Source: Nocardiopsis potens DSM 45234 (GTDB lineage: Bacteria; Actinomycetota; Actinomycetes; Streptosporangiales; Streptosporangiaceae). From it: 64,000 bases of DNA. Positions 1 to 7,670 of the stretch are shown here, one piece after another (positions within the stretch are counted from its first letter, which is position 1; every line of letters starts with the position of its first letter). The stretch spans positions 124,001 to 188,000 of the forward strand of contig NZ_ANBB01000002.1 in NCBI RefSeq assembly GCF_000341105.1, in the 5' to 3' direction. Below the pieces are notes generated by a model that worked only from the letters and a program-made list of their open reading frames with translations, was not told the origin of the DNA and searched no databases. The translations under genes were made by a program, and so were the position numbers.

Positions 1-885
1 GCCTCGGCGGTGGTCGCGGGGCGCCGGTGGGCGCTCTGCGTCGCCCTGGGGCACGGCGTCGTCGACATCGCCGGCCGGGTGCTGCTCGGCCTGGACATCA
101 CCGCCGCGGTACCGCGCGGCGTGGTACTGCTGCTGCTGGCCGGGTACTCGATGGGCTACCTCGCGCACTACGCGCTCCGCGCCGAGCGGCGGCTCGCGGA
201 GGCGGTCGCGATCGAGGCCCGCACCTCCGAGCGGGAGCGGCTGGCCCGCTCCATCCACGACTCGGTGCTGCAGGTACTGGCGATGGTGAGCCGGCGCGGG
301 GCGGAGATCGGCGGCGAGGCGGCCGAACTCGGCCGGCTCGCCGGCGAGCAGGAGGTCCGGCTGCGCACCCTGATCAGCAGCGGCCCGCCGGCCCGGCCGC
401 CCGGCCCGGAAGGGGCCGCGCCCCCCGAGCAGGGGTGCCGGTCGCCGATCCGCCCCGGCGGGAGCGGCGGCCCCCCGTCCGGCGGCGGCGACCTGCGCGC
501 CGCGCTGGCCGGCTACGAGTCGTCGCGGGTCACCTTCTCCGCCCCGGCCGACCCGGTGCCGCTGCCCGCCGACGCGGTCGCGGAGATCGCCGCCGCGGTG
601 GGCGCGGCGCTGGCCAACGTCGAGCGGCACTGCCCGCCGGAGACCCGCGCCTGGCTCTTCCTGGAGGACGAGGGCGAGGCGGTCACCGTGACCGTCCGCG
701 ACGACGGGCCCGGAATGCCGCCCACCCGCCCCGCCGAGGCGGAGGCCCAGGGACGCCTCGGCCTCGCCCAGTCCGTCCTCGGCCGCATCCGCGACCTCGG
801 CGGCGAGACCGAGGTCACCACCGCCCCCGGCGAGGGCACCGAGATCGAGATGCGCGTCCCGCTCTCCCCGGACGCCCGGGGCTGA
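1..885 (+). CDS. MacS-like sensor histidine kinase, 5'-truncated by window edge
   Basis: The reading frame is open from base 1, so the gene begins upstream; 294 C-terminal codons are present. Visible in order: remaining hydrophobic segments of an N-terminal membrane sensor (to about codon 58), a dimerisation/phosphoacceptor helix with RLARSIHDSVLQVLA (H is the phosphorylated histidine), a Pro/Gly-rich linker, then an HATPase_c domain with a degenerate N box (NVERH), RDDGPGM, and a closing GEGTEIEMRVPL. The helix plus the sequence EAAELGRLAGEQEVRLRTLI is typical of the actinobacterial MacS (DUF5931) family, which works with a LuxR-type regulator. A MacR-like regulator lies at 16327-17040 on the other strand, so a partner exists but is not adjacent. 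Family call is from remembered family features; signal unknown. Confidence 0.85.
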   Translation, partial: ASAVVAGRRWALCVALGHGVVDIAGRVLLGLDITAAVPRGVVLLLLAGYSMGYLAHYALRAERRLAEAVAIEARTSERERLARSIHDSVLQVLAMVSRRGAEIGGEAAELGRLAGEQEVRLRTLISSGPPARPPGPEGAAPPEQGCRSPIRPGGSGGPPSGGGDLRAALAGYESSRVTFSAPADPVPLPADAVAEIAAAVGAALANVERHCPPETRAWLFLEDEGEAVTVTVRDDGPGMPPTRPAEAEAQGRLGLAQSVLGRIRDLGGETEVTTAPGEGTEIEMRVPLSPDARG

Positions 886-926
886 GCGCGGCCCCGGGTG
901 CGGCGCCGGAAAGACCACCGGGAAAG

Positions 927-957
927 TGAACCGCTCGGGGCGCGGCCGCTACGTACC
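927..957 (+). promoter_or_regulatory. ECF-type promoter P1 for ABC module 1
   Basis: TGAACC (927-932) and GCTACGTACC (948-957) are separated by 15 nt. The same two boxes occur at 9111-9141 before the ECF sigma gene and at 5944-5975 before ABC module 2. CTACGT ends 7 nt before the ATG at 962, which places the transcription start at or next to the start codon (leaderless mRNA). Confidence 0.75.
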
Positions 958-961
958 CGCC

Positions 962-1576
962 ATGGCGGAACCGGGCGTGTGGGCGTACGAGGCCGGGCGG
1001 GCCGGCCCGGCGGCGATCGCGGCGCCGGCCGGCATCGCGGTGCTGATCGCCGCCGCGACCGCCGGGGCCGGCATCGACCCGGGGCCGCTCGGGGCGCGGG
1101 GGGCCGGCGCGGTGGTCGCCCTGGCCGCCGGGATGGCCGCGGTCGCGGCGGTCGGGCGCGAGCACGCGCTCGAACTGCAGCTCACCCTTCCGGTCTCCTA
1201 CCGGGTGACCGTACTGCGCAGGCTCGCGCCGGTGGCCGTCGCGGCCCTGGCCGGCGGAGCGGCGGCCGCGGCCGCCGCGGCGGCGGGGCACCCCCGGGCC
1301 GGGCCGGCCGAGGCGGTGCTCGGCGCGTGCGGTTTCATCCTGCTGATGATCGGTGCCGGAGCCTGGGGAGCGATCCGCACGGGGTCGGCCGCGGGCGGTT
1401 CGTCCCTGGTGCTCGGGGTGTGGGCGGCGAAGCTCTTCCTCCTGGACCGGCTCGCCGGGCCGCCCGCCCTGCAGGCGGTGCTGTCCGGAGCCGGCGCCGC
1501 GCTGCTCGTCTGCCTCGCCGTGCGGCGGCTGGGCGACACGGAGGCGCTGATGGAGAAGGGGCGGCGGGACGGATGA
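962..1576 (+). CDS. ABC-2-type membrane protein, module 1 permease A
   Basis: 204 residues with about six hydrophobic segments rich in Ala, Gly and Val; no enzymatic motif. It is the first gene of a permease-permease-ATPase operon and overlaps the next gene by ATGA, so the two are probably translationally coupled half-permeases. A GTG at 926 would also open the frame, but it lies inside the -35 box of the promoter; the ATG at 962, 7 nt after the -10 box, is preferred and implies a leaderless transcript. Substrate not predictable. Identity as a permease rests on context and hydrophobicity only. Confidence 0.7.
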   Translation: MAEPGVWAYEAGRAGPAAIAAPAGIAVLIAAATAGAGIDPGPLGARGAGAVVALAAGMAAVAAVGREHALELQLTLPVSYRVTVLRRLAPVAVAALAGGAAAAAAAAAGHPRAGPAEAVLGACGFILLMIGAGAWGAIRTGSAAGGSSLVLGVWAAKLFLLDRLAGPPALQAVLSGAGAALLVCLAVRRLGDTEALMEKGRRDG

Positions 1577-2361
1577 CGGTGCTTTCGGCGCAGGGGGCGC
1601 TCGGCGCGCTGCGCTACGAGGCGTTGATGGCGGTGCGGCGGCGGATCCTCTGGTACGCGATGGCGCCGCTGTCGCTTCTGGCGCTGCTGGCGTCCGCGGC
1701 CCCGCCGGGCTCCATCGACGACGGCGTCCGGCACGCGGGGCACGCCGCGGTGGTGGTCGCGATGATCTGCGTGCCCGGAGTCGCGGTCGCACTGGCCGAC
1801 CGCCTGGCCGAAGGGACGCGCGCGGGCATGGGGGAGCTGCTCGCGGCCGCGCCGTACGGCGCGGCGGTGCGGCCGGCGGCGATGATCGCGGCGCCGCTGG
1901 GGGTCGCGCTGCTGCCGCCGCTGCTGGTCGTGCTCGGCGCCGGCCTCATGGGGGCGCTGGCCGACGGCGGACCCGCCCCGATCGGGGCGGCCCTGTTCGC
2001 CTTCTCCGTGGTCCTGCTGCCGGGGGCGGCGGCCGCCGCCGCGTTCGCCGCACTGCTGGGCCTGCTGATGCCGCCGGTCCTGGCGAGGACGGCCGCCGCG
2101 CTGGTCTGGTTCTGGAGCACCATCGCCACACCGCAGCTGAGCCCGGTGCCGACCCCCACGGGGACCCTGCTCTCCCCGAGCGGCGGCTACCCGGCGGCGG
2201 CCTGGGCGGGGCAGCCCGAGGTGCTGGCGCACAGGTTCCTGGACGGCCCGCTGAGCCCGCCGGCCGATACCGGGTGGGCTCTGGCCAACCTGGCGATCGT
2301 CGGCGGGATGGCGGTGCTGTTCACGGTCCTTTCCGGCCTGGTCGTCGCCGGGCGCCGGTGA
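1573..2361 (+). CDS. ABC-2-type permease, module 1 permease B
   Basis: 262 residues. It starts with a short cytoplasmic stretch (LRYEALMAVRRRILWYA) typical of the region before the first helix in ABC-2 permeases, followed by six hydrophobic segments. Starts by ATGA overlap with the upstream permease and ends 31 nt before the ATPase gene. Probably forms the membrane channel with its neighbour and exports or removes an unknown substrate. No binding protein is encoded nearby, which argues for export. Confidence 0.8.
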   Translation: MTVLSAQGALGALRYEALMAVRRRILWYAMAPLSLLALLASAAPPGSIDDGVRHAGHAAVVVAMICVPGVAVALADRLAEGTRAGMGELLAAAPYGAAVRPAAMIAAPLGVALLPPLLVVLGAGLMGALADGGPAPIGAALFAFSVVLLPGAAAAAAFAALLGLLMPPVLARTAAALVWFWSTIATPQLSPVPTPTGTLLSPSGGYPAAAWAGQPEVLAHRFLDGPLSPPADTGWALANLAIVGGMAVLFTVLSGLVVAGRR

Positions 2362-2392
2362 GCGGGAGAGAACGAGGGGCGGCGGGAGCACC

Positions 2393-3259
2393 GTGCACAT
2401 CGAGATCAGCGGACTGACCAAGGTGTACAAGGGCGGGCACCGGGCGCTGGACGGCGTCGACCTGCGCATCGACGGGGGGATGCTCGGCCTGCTCGGCGCC
2501 AACGGCGCCGGGAAGACCACCCTGATGCGCGTCCTCACCGGGACCGTGCGGCCCACCTCCGGCCGGGTCGCCGTCGGCGGCCACGATCTCGCCACCGGTG
2601 CCGGCCGCACCGCGGCCAAGCGGATGATCGGCTACCTGCCCCAGGAGCTCACCCCCTACCCGGACCTGACCGGCCGGGAGTTCCTCGATTACCTGGCCCT
2701 GCTCAAGGGGGTCGGGGGCAGGCGCGCGCGCCGCGCCCGGATCGACGGCCTGCTCGCCCAGGTCGGCCTGGAGGAGGAGGGCGGCCGGCGCATCGCAGGG
2801 TACTCGGGCGGCATGCGGCGCCGGATCGGCATAGCGCAGAGCCTGCTGGGCGACCCGCGCCTGATCATCGTGGACGAGCCGACCGCGGGCCTGGACCCCG
2901 AGGAGCGGATGCGGTTCCGCTCGCTGCTGGCCTCCCTGGGGCGGGACCGCACGGTCCTGCTCAGCACGCACATCCTCGACGATGTGGGGCAGAGCTGCCC
3001 GCACGCCGCGGTGCTGGACCGGGGGCGGGTGGTGTTCCAGGGGCGCACCGGGGAGCTGGCGCAGGCGGCCGCCGGGCGGGCCTTCGAGGTCCCGGCGGAC
3101 GCACCCCTCCCCGCCGACGCGGCGGTGGTCGGTGCGGCCGGCGCCGAGCGGCGCATCGTCACCGACGCCCCGCCGCCGGGCGCCCGCCCGGTCGCCCCCA
3201 CCCTGGAGGAGGGCTTCACCGCCCTGCTCCGCTCGGTCCGCGCCGGCGAGCGCCCCTGA
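2393..3259 (+). CDS. ABC transporter ATP-binding protein, module 1
   Basis: 288 residues with all nucleotide-binding motifs: Walker A GANGAGKTT, Q loop YLPQE, signature YSGGMRRR, Walker B LIIVDEPTAGLDP and the switch histidine in STHILDD. After the ATPase core comes a tail of about 70 residues ending in RRIVTDAPPPGARPVAPTLE. The same tail (RRIVTDTPPPAARPTAPSLE) ends the ATPase at 6640-7470, so the two are close paralogues although they sit in different operons. Start is GTG with GGGAG upstream. Confidence 0.93.
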   Translation: MHIEISGLTKVYKGGHRALDGVDLRIDGGMLGLLGANGAGKTTLMRVLTGTVRPTSGRVAVGGHDLATGAGRTAAKRMIGYLPQELTPYPDLTGREFLDYLALLKGVGGRRARRARIDGLLAQVGLEEEGGRRIAGYSGGMRRRIGIAQSLLGDPRLIIVDEPTAGLDPEERMRFRSLLASLGRDRTVLLSTHILDDVGQSCPHAAVLDRGRVVFQGRTGELAQAAAGRAFEVPADAPLPADAAVVGAAGAERRIVTDAPPPGARPVAPTLEEGFTALLRSVRAGERP

Positions 3260-3521
3260 CCGGTCCAGGAGACGGCGCCCGGCCGGTGCCCGGCGCACCG
3301 GGCGACGCCTCCCCGTGCCCGCCGTAGACCGGAAGGCCCGCGCCCCGGGCGTCCGGGCCCTGCCCTGCGGCCCGTCCAGGGCGCGGCCGCGGGAGCGGTG
3401 TCCGCGGAGCCGCCCGCCTCGTACGGCCGTCCCGGATGAACGCCGCCGCCCCGCCGGCCACCGGGAAGCGGCCCGGGGACCCGGCCGCCGCGGGAGGCGG
3501 GCCGCGGCGGCCGGGCCGGGG
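3260..3521. other. Gap between convergent ABC operons
   Basis: About 260 nt of very GC-rich sequence separating the stop codons of the module 1 and module 2 ATPase genes. No plausible gene. It holds several short inverted repeats, the clearest being the hairpin at 3481-3514. Confidence 0.6.
3481..3514. terminator. Hairpin terminator of convergent ABC operons
   Basis: Perfect 13-bp inverted repeat (CCGGCCGCCGCGG, 8-nt loop, CCGCGGCGGCCGG) just downstream of the stop codon of the minus-strand ATPase gene. It has no T-tract, which is common for actinomycete terminators. Confidence 0.6.
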
Positions 3522-4238
3522 TCAGCGGACCCCGGGAGAGGTCTGCTCGACCAGGGAGAAGAACCCCTCCTCCAGGTCGCCGCCGCGGGCCAGGCCGTCC
3601 AGCGGGCCCTCGTAGCGGGTCCGGCCGCGCACCAGCACCCCGACCCGGTCGCAGGTGCGGGCGATCTGGTCGAGCTGGTGGCTGGAGACCAGCACGGTCG
3701 AACCGGCGTCGGCCAGCCGCCGCAGCAGCGCGCGCACGTCCCGCATGCCGATCGGGTCGAGGCCGTTGGTCGGCTCGTCCAGGATGAGCAGCCGGGGACG
3801 GCCGACCAGGGCGATCGCGATGCCCAGCCGCCAGCGCATGCCCAGCGAGTAGGCGGCGGCCCGGCGGTCGGCCACCTGCTCCAGGCCCACCAGGGGGAGC
3901 AGCTCGGCGACGGCCGCCCCCGGGTCCACCCCGCGCAGCCGGGCGTGCGCGCGCAGGTGCTGCCGGGCGTTCAGCCGGGGCCACAGCCCGGGCCCGTCCA
4001 CCAGGGAGCCGATGCCGCGCAGCGAGTCCCGCCCGAACGGGCGGCCCGCCACCTCGATCGTCCCCGAATCCGGCACCAGCAGGCCGGACACCGACTTCAT
4101 CAGGGTCGTCTTGCCGGCGCCGTTCGGGCCGAGCAGGCCGTACACCTCGCCCTCGGGCACGGTCAGGTCCGCGCCGTCCAGGGCCCGGTTGCGGCCCAGT
4201 CGCTTGCCGAGGGCGCTGATGCGCAGTGCGGTGGGCAT
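3522..4238 (-). CDS. LanF/BcrA-like ABC transporter ATPase, module 2
   Basis: 238 residues. Walker A GLLGPNGAGKTT, signature YSLGMRWRLGIAIAL, Walker B LLILDEPTNGLDPIG and switch SSHQLD resemble lantibiotic-immunity ATPases (LanF) and BcrA. LanF proteins carry an E-loop in place of the Q-loop; the aligned stretch here, IGSLVDGPGLWPRL, has Asp at that position. It lies 1 nt after the upstream permease gene, with AAGGAG inside that gene as its ribosome site. With the two 267-residue permeases it forms a complete LanF-E-G-like set. No lantibiotic genes are in the window, so self-immunity is unlikely; defence against foreign peptides or another envelope-active compound is an inference. Confidence 0.9.
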   Translation of the reverse strand: MPTALRISALGKRLGRNRALDGADLTVPEGEVYGLLGPNGAGKTTLMKSVSGLLVPDSGTIEVAGRPFGRDSLRGIGSLVDGPGLWPRLNARQHLRAHARLRGVDPGAAVAELLPLVGLEQVADRRAAAYSLGMRWRLGIAIALVGRPRLLILDEPTNGLDPIGMRDVRALLRRLADAGSTVLVSSHQLDQIARTCDRVGVLVRGRTRYEGPLDGLARGGDLEEGFFSLVEQTSPGVR

Positions 4239-4239
4239 C

Positions 4240-5043
4240 TCAGATCTCCTTGCGGTCGACGTGGCGGGCGCCGACGGCGAGCAGCACCGCGGCGACCAGG
4301 ACGGACAGGGCGACCACCGCGGGCAGCACGGCGGTCGAGTGCAGCGGGTCGCCGGGCTGCAGCGGGACGCCGCTCGCCTCGACCCCGGCCAGCGGCACGA
4401 CGGCGCGCATCGGCCACACCGGGGGCAGCGCCCACCAGAACGGCGCGTCCCCGGCGAGGGCGGAGAGCAGCATGCCCGCCACCCCGGTCCCCGCGGTGGC
4501 GGCGAACCCCCACCGCTCCGCGACGGCGAGGCAGAGCGCCAGCGTCGCCGCGCCGCCCAGCCAGGGGACGAGCACCCCGGGCACGACCCGGACGGCCTCC
4601 TCCGGGGAGCCGAGCAGCACCGCCGCGGCGGACAGCAGCAGGATCAGCAGCGCGGAGCCGCACAGGCCGGCGGTGAGCAGCGCGGCGTACTTGCCGAGCA
4701 GCAGCCGGTGCCGGGGGAAGGCGTAGCCGTACATGATCCGGCGGGCGCCCCGGTCGGCGCGGACCGACGCGGCCGCGTACACCGCCGCGGCCATCGGCTG
4801 GACCGTGCCCCAGAACATCAGGACGACGCCGAACCACACCTGCCAGAGCGCGCCGGCCCGCCCCTCCGGGGAGGCCGCCGAGATCAGGCCGAGCGGCAGC
4901 ACGAGGACCACCGGGAGCAGCACGGTGAGCCAGAACGGGAGGCCGGTGCGGAGCCGGCCGAGCTCCACGGCGAAGACGGCGGCGAGCGACGGGTCGTCCC
5001 GGACCGGTTCCTGCGGTCCGGGGCGGGCGGTGGCGGCGGTCAC
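4240..5043 (-). CDS. MutG/EpiE-like ABC permease, module 2 permease B
   Basis: 267 residues, six hydrophobic segments, with the motif FWWALPPVWPMRAVVPL between the fourth and fifth, as in lantibiotic-immunity permeases (MutE/MutG type). It is homologous to the upstream permease, which has FPPAWPTRAAVPL at the same place; both are 267 residues, which suggests an ancient duplication and a heterodimeric channel. The GTG at 5043 is chosen because GGAGGAG precedes it; a GTG at 5091, overlapping the upstream stop as GTGA, is the alternative. Confidence 0.85.
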   Translation of the reverse strand: MTAATARPGPQEPVRDDPSLAAVFAVELGRLRTGLPFWLTVLLPVVLVLPLGLISAASPEGRAGALWQVWFGVVLMFWGTVQPMAAAVYAAASVRADRGARRIMYGYAFPRHRLLLGKYAALLTAGLCGSALLILLLSAAAVLLGSPEEAVRVVPGVLVPWLGGAATLALCLAVAERWGFAATAGTGVAGMLLSALAGDAPFWWALPPVWPMRAVVPLAGVEASGVPLQPGDPLHSTAVLPAVVALSVLVAAVLLAVGARHVDRKEI

Positions 5044-5087
5044 GGTCTGCTCCTCCTCGGAGGCGGGGGACGGGGCGGAGGGGCGCG

Positions 5088-5891
5088 TCACAGCGGCCTC
5101 CGGTCGACGTACAGGGCGGTGGCGGCGGTCAGCGCCGCGGCCAGCGCGAGCGCCATGCCGGTCAGCACCGGCAGCACGGCGGGGTCGGACATCGGGTGCC
5201 CCGGCGGGAAGAGCCCGCCGGGCGCCGGCGCCTCGGCGAGCGGGACGGCCGCCCGGGTCGGCCAGGCCGGCGGGAAGAACCACCACACGGACTTGTCGCC
5301 GAGCAGCGCGCCGAACATCGTGCCGGCGGTGCCGGCGCAGACGGCCCCGGCGATGCCCCACGCCTCGGCCGCGGCCGTGCAGACCACGAGCATCGGCAGC
5401 GCCGCGACCACCGGCAGCGTCCCGGCTGCGAAGGCGGCCGGGACGTCGCCGGGGGCGCCGTGCAGCACCGCGGTCAGCGCGGCGAGCGCGCCGAACAGCA
5501 GGCCGGAGCCGGCCCACAGCGCGGTGACCGCGCACAGCGTCCCGTAGAGCAGCCTGCGCCGGGGGAACGCGTAGCCGTACATCACCCGCTTGGCGCCGGC
5601 GTCGGTCTGCTGGGCGGCGCCCGCGTACAGCGCGGCGACGACCGGCGCGAGGACCGCCCAGCCGTACACGCTCAGGCCGAACCAGCGGCCGTAGACCGCA
5701 TCGCGGGTGGCGGCGGGCTCGGCCAGCACCGTCGCGGCCAGCACCCCGCCGAGCAGGGCGGGCGGCAGCAGGGTGAGCCAGAGGAACGGGGCGGAGCGGA
5801 ACCGGGACAGCGCGTCCGCGGCGATCAGGACCGCGGACGGGTCGTCCCGGGCGGTTCCGGGGGTCCGGCCGGGGGCTCGGGTGACGGGCAT
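5088..5891 (-). CDS. MutG/EpiE-like ABC permease, module 2 permease A
   Basis: 267 residues. Soluble N-terminus of about 35 residues, then six hydrophobic segments. Shares MYGYAFPR after the second helix (MYGYAFPRRRLLYG here, MYGYAFPRHRLLLG in the next gene). First gene of a three-gene operon read from the ECF-type promoter at 5944-5975. Start ATG has AAGGAGCG upstream, and the leader is about 50 nt, unlike the leaderless starts of the other two modules. Confidence 0.87.
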   Translation of the reverse strand: MPVTRAPGRTPGTARDDPSAVLIAADALSRFRSAPFLWLTLLPPALLGGVLAATVLAEPAATRDAVYGRWFGLSVYGWAVLAPVVAALYAGAAQQTDAGAKRVMYGYAFPRRRLLYGTLCAVTALWAGSGLLFGALAALTAVLHGAPGDVPAAFAAGTLPVVAALPMLVVCTAAAEAWGIAGAVCAGTAGTMFGALLGDKSVWWFFPPAWPTRAAVPLAEAPAPGGLFPPGHPMSDPAVLPVLTGMALALAAALTAATALYVDRRPL

Positions 5892-5943
5892 CGGGAGGCG
5901 CTCCTTCGTACTCCGCGCGGAGCCGGTGCGGCTCGCGGCACGG

Positions 5944-5975
5944 GGTACGTAGCGGGGCGGCCGGCGCCCGGTTCA
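5944..5975 (-). promoter_or_regulatory. ECF-type promoter P2 for ABC module 2
   Basis: Read on the minus strand: TGAACC (5975-5970), 16 nt, GCTACGTACC (5953-5944). Identical boxes to those before the sigma gene and before ABC module 1. Confidence 0.75.
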
Positions 5976-6639
5976 CTCCTCCCGCCGGAAGCCGGGCGCC
6001 CCCGCCGCCGAGCGCGGAGCGGGGGAGGCGGGAGAGGCCGCCGGGACGCGGGCGACCGGCCGATCAGGCCGCCGGACGGCCGCTCCGGCGGGGCGCCGGC
6101 CGGTGCCTCCCCCGCCTGCCGCGGGGAAGAGGCGGCGACCCCGGCCGGGGCGTCCTTGCCCCTCCGGGGAGGGCGGCGCCGCGGACGGGCGGCGGAAAGC
6201 ACGGTCCCTCGCCACGGGGCAGGCACCCGCACGCCCAGCGGTCTCCAAGGCGCGTCCGCCACCCGCCGGGCCTCGCCCTTCCGGGCCGTTCCCCGCCCAC
6301 CGCGGACGGGGGCACCGGGCGGAGGCGGGCCCGGCACGGGCAGCGGCCTCCTCGCCGCCGTGCGGCCGGAGGCCGTACGCGGACTCCCTGGCCCTGGGGA
6401 AGGCGATCCGATCCTCGGGGCGGGCGGCCGCCCGACGGCGTCCAGAGGGCGAGGCCGGGGTGGGGCGCTCCCGGGGCCCGGCCGCCCCCTTCGGACGCGG
6501 GGCACCGGGCGGCCGTGCGGCCGGAGGCCGTACGCGGAATCCCCGGCCGAAGGGAAGGCGGTCCGGTCCGCTCCCGGGCTCCGGCCGTTCCCCGGATCCG
6601 GGGCGCCGGCCGGCGGGATCGGGTGGGGCCCGGTGGGGG
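5976..6639. other. Non-coding gap with direct repeats
   Basis: About 660 nt of very GC-rich DNA between the P2 promoter and the stop of the module 3 ATPase gene. Open frames here are long on both strands only because of GC content; none shows a recognisable domain. It contains the 27-nt direct repeat listed separately. Confidence 0.6.
6357..6538. repeat. 27-nt direct repeat, two copies
   Basis: The same 27 nt, beginning GCCGTGCGGCCGGAGGCC, stands at 6357-6383 and 6512-6538 (period 155 nt). Similarity continues imperfectly for about 30 nt after each copy (GGGGAAGGCGATCCG versus AAGGGAAGGCGGTCCG). Each copy contains the palindrome GGCCGGAGGCC. Probably a dispersed intergenic element; function unknown. 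Confidence 0.7.
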
Positions 6640-7470
6640 TCAGGGGGTGTGTGCCGCCCGGAGGTCGGACATCAGGGCCGCGTAGCCGTCCTCCAGGGAC
6701 GGGGCGGTCGGGCGGGCGGCGGGCGGGGGCGTGTCGGTGACGATCCGCCGGTCGGGTGCGCCATCGGGGGCGGGGAGCAGGAAGACCCGGTCGGCGGCGA
6801 TCTCGGCGAGGCCGGCGGCGGGGCCGGTGTAGGCGGTCCGGCCGCCGGCCAGCACGGCCACGTCCGGGCAGAGCGCCGCGGCGTCGTCCAGCAGGTGGGT
6901 GGAGAACAGCACGGTCCGCTCCGCGCCGAGGCCGGACAGCAGGCCGCGCAGCCGGATCCGCTCCTCCACGTCCAGGCCGGCGGTCGGCTCGTCCAGCAGC
7001 ACCAGCTCCGGGTCGCCCAGCAGCGCCTGGGCGATGCCGACCCGGCGCCGGGTCCCCGCGGACAGCGCGCCGATCCTGCGGTCCGCCTCGAACACCAGGC
7101 CGAGCCGGTCCAGCAGCTCGCCGGCGCGGCGGCGGCGCTCCCGCGGGTCGTCGATCCCCTTGAGCAGGCCGGCGTGGTCGAGGAAGTCCCGCGGCGTCAG
7201 GTCGGGGTAGAGCGCGGCGTCCTGCGGCAGGTAGCCCAGGACGCGCCGGAGCGCCCGCCGCCCGGCCCGGGTGCGCAGGTCCAGGCCGCCGGCGCTGACC
7301 CGCCCGGCACGCACCCGGAGCACCCCGGCGAGCAGCCGGATCAGCGTGGTCTTCCCGGCGCCGTTGGGACCGAGCAGCCCGAAGACGCCCGGCCCGAACT
7401 CCGCGTCGACGCCGTCGAGCACCCGGCGGCGCCGGAACGAGTGGGCCAGGCCGCTGATCGCGACGTGCAT
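6640..7470 (-). CDS. ABC transporter ATP-binding protein, module 3
   Basis: 276 residues. Walker A GPNGAGKTT, Q loop YLPQD, signature LSAGTRRR (Gly-to-Ala-Gly variant of SGG), Walker B LVLLDEPTAGLD, switch STHLLDD. The C-terminal tail RRIVTDTPPPAARP matches the module 1 ATPase, its closest relative in the window. It lies 166 nt downstream of the anti-sigma/permease fusion gene in the same direction, so it probably energises that protein's membrane domain. The signature serine-glycine change could lower ATPase activity. Confidence 0.92.
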   Translation of the reverse strand: MHVAISGLAHSFRRRRVLDGVDAEFGPGVFGLLGPNGAGKTTLIRLLAGVLRVRAGRVSAGGLDLRTRAGRRALRRVLGYLPQDAALYPDLTPRDFLDHAGLLKGIDDPRERRRRAGELLDRLGLVFEADRRIGALSAGTRRRVGIAQALLGDPELVLLDEPTAGLDVEERIRLRGLLSGLGAERTVLFSTHLLDDAAALCPDVAVLAGGRTAYTGPAAGLAEIAADRVFLLPAPDGAPDRRIVTDTPPPAARPTAPSLEDGYAALMSDLRAAHTP

Positions 7471-7544
7471 GCGGCGGCTCCCGAGCGAGGTCTGCGGGGC
7501 CGGCCCGGCCCGGCCGCAGCGGCGCGGCCTCCCGGGGAGCCGGG

Positions 7545-7670
7545 CCCGGCCCCCTCCGGAAGGGCGCGCTCCCACCGCGGGGCGAGCCCGGGCCGCCCCC
7601 TTGGAAGAGCGCGGTCCTTCCGGGGCCGAGCCCGGCTCAGCCCTCCGGAAGGGCGCGGTCCTCCCGGGCG
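7545..7670. repeat. Three degenerate ~43-nt repeats at a gene end
   Basis: Three related units, centred on CTCCGGAAGGGCGCG, TTGGAAGAGCGCGGTCC and CTCCGGAAGGGCGCGGTCC, follow each other at about 43-nt spacing. The last unit lies inside the 3' end of the anti-sigma/permease gene and the others in the gap before the ATPase gene. They may be remnants of local duplication or pairing arms within the operon mRNA. Confidence 0.55.
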
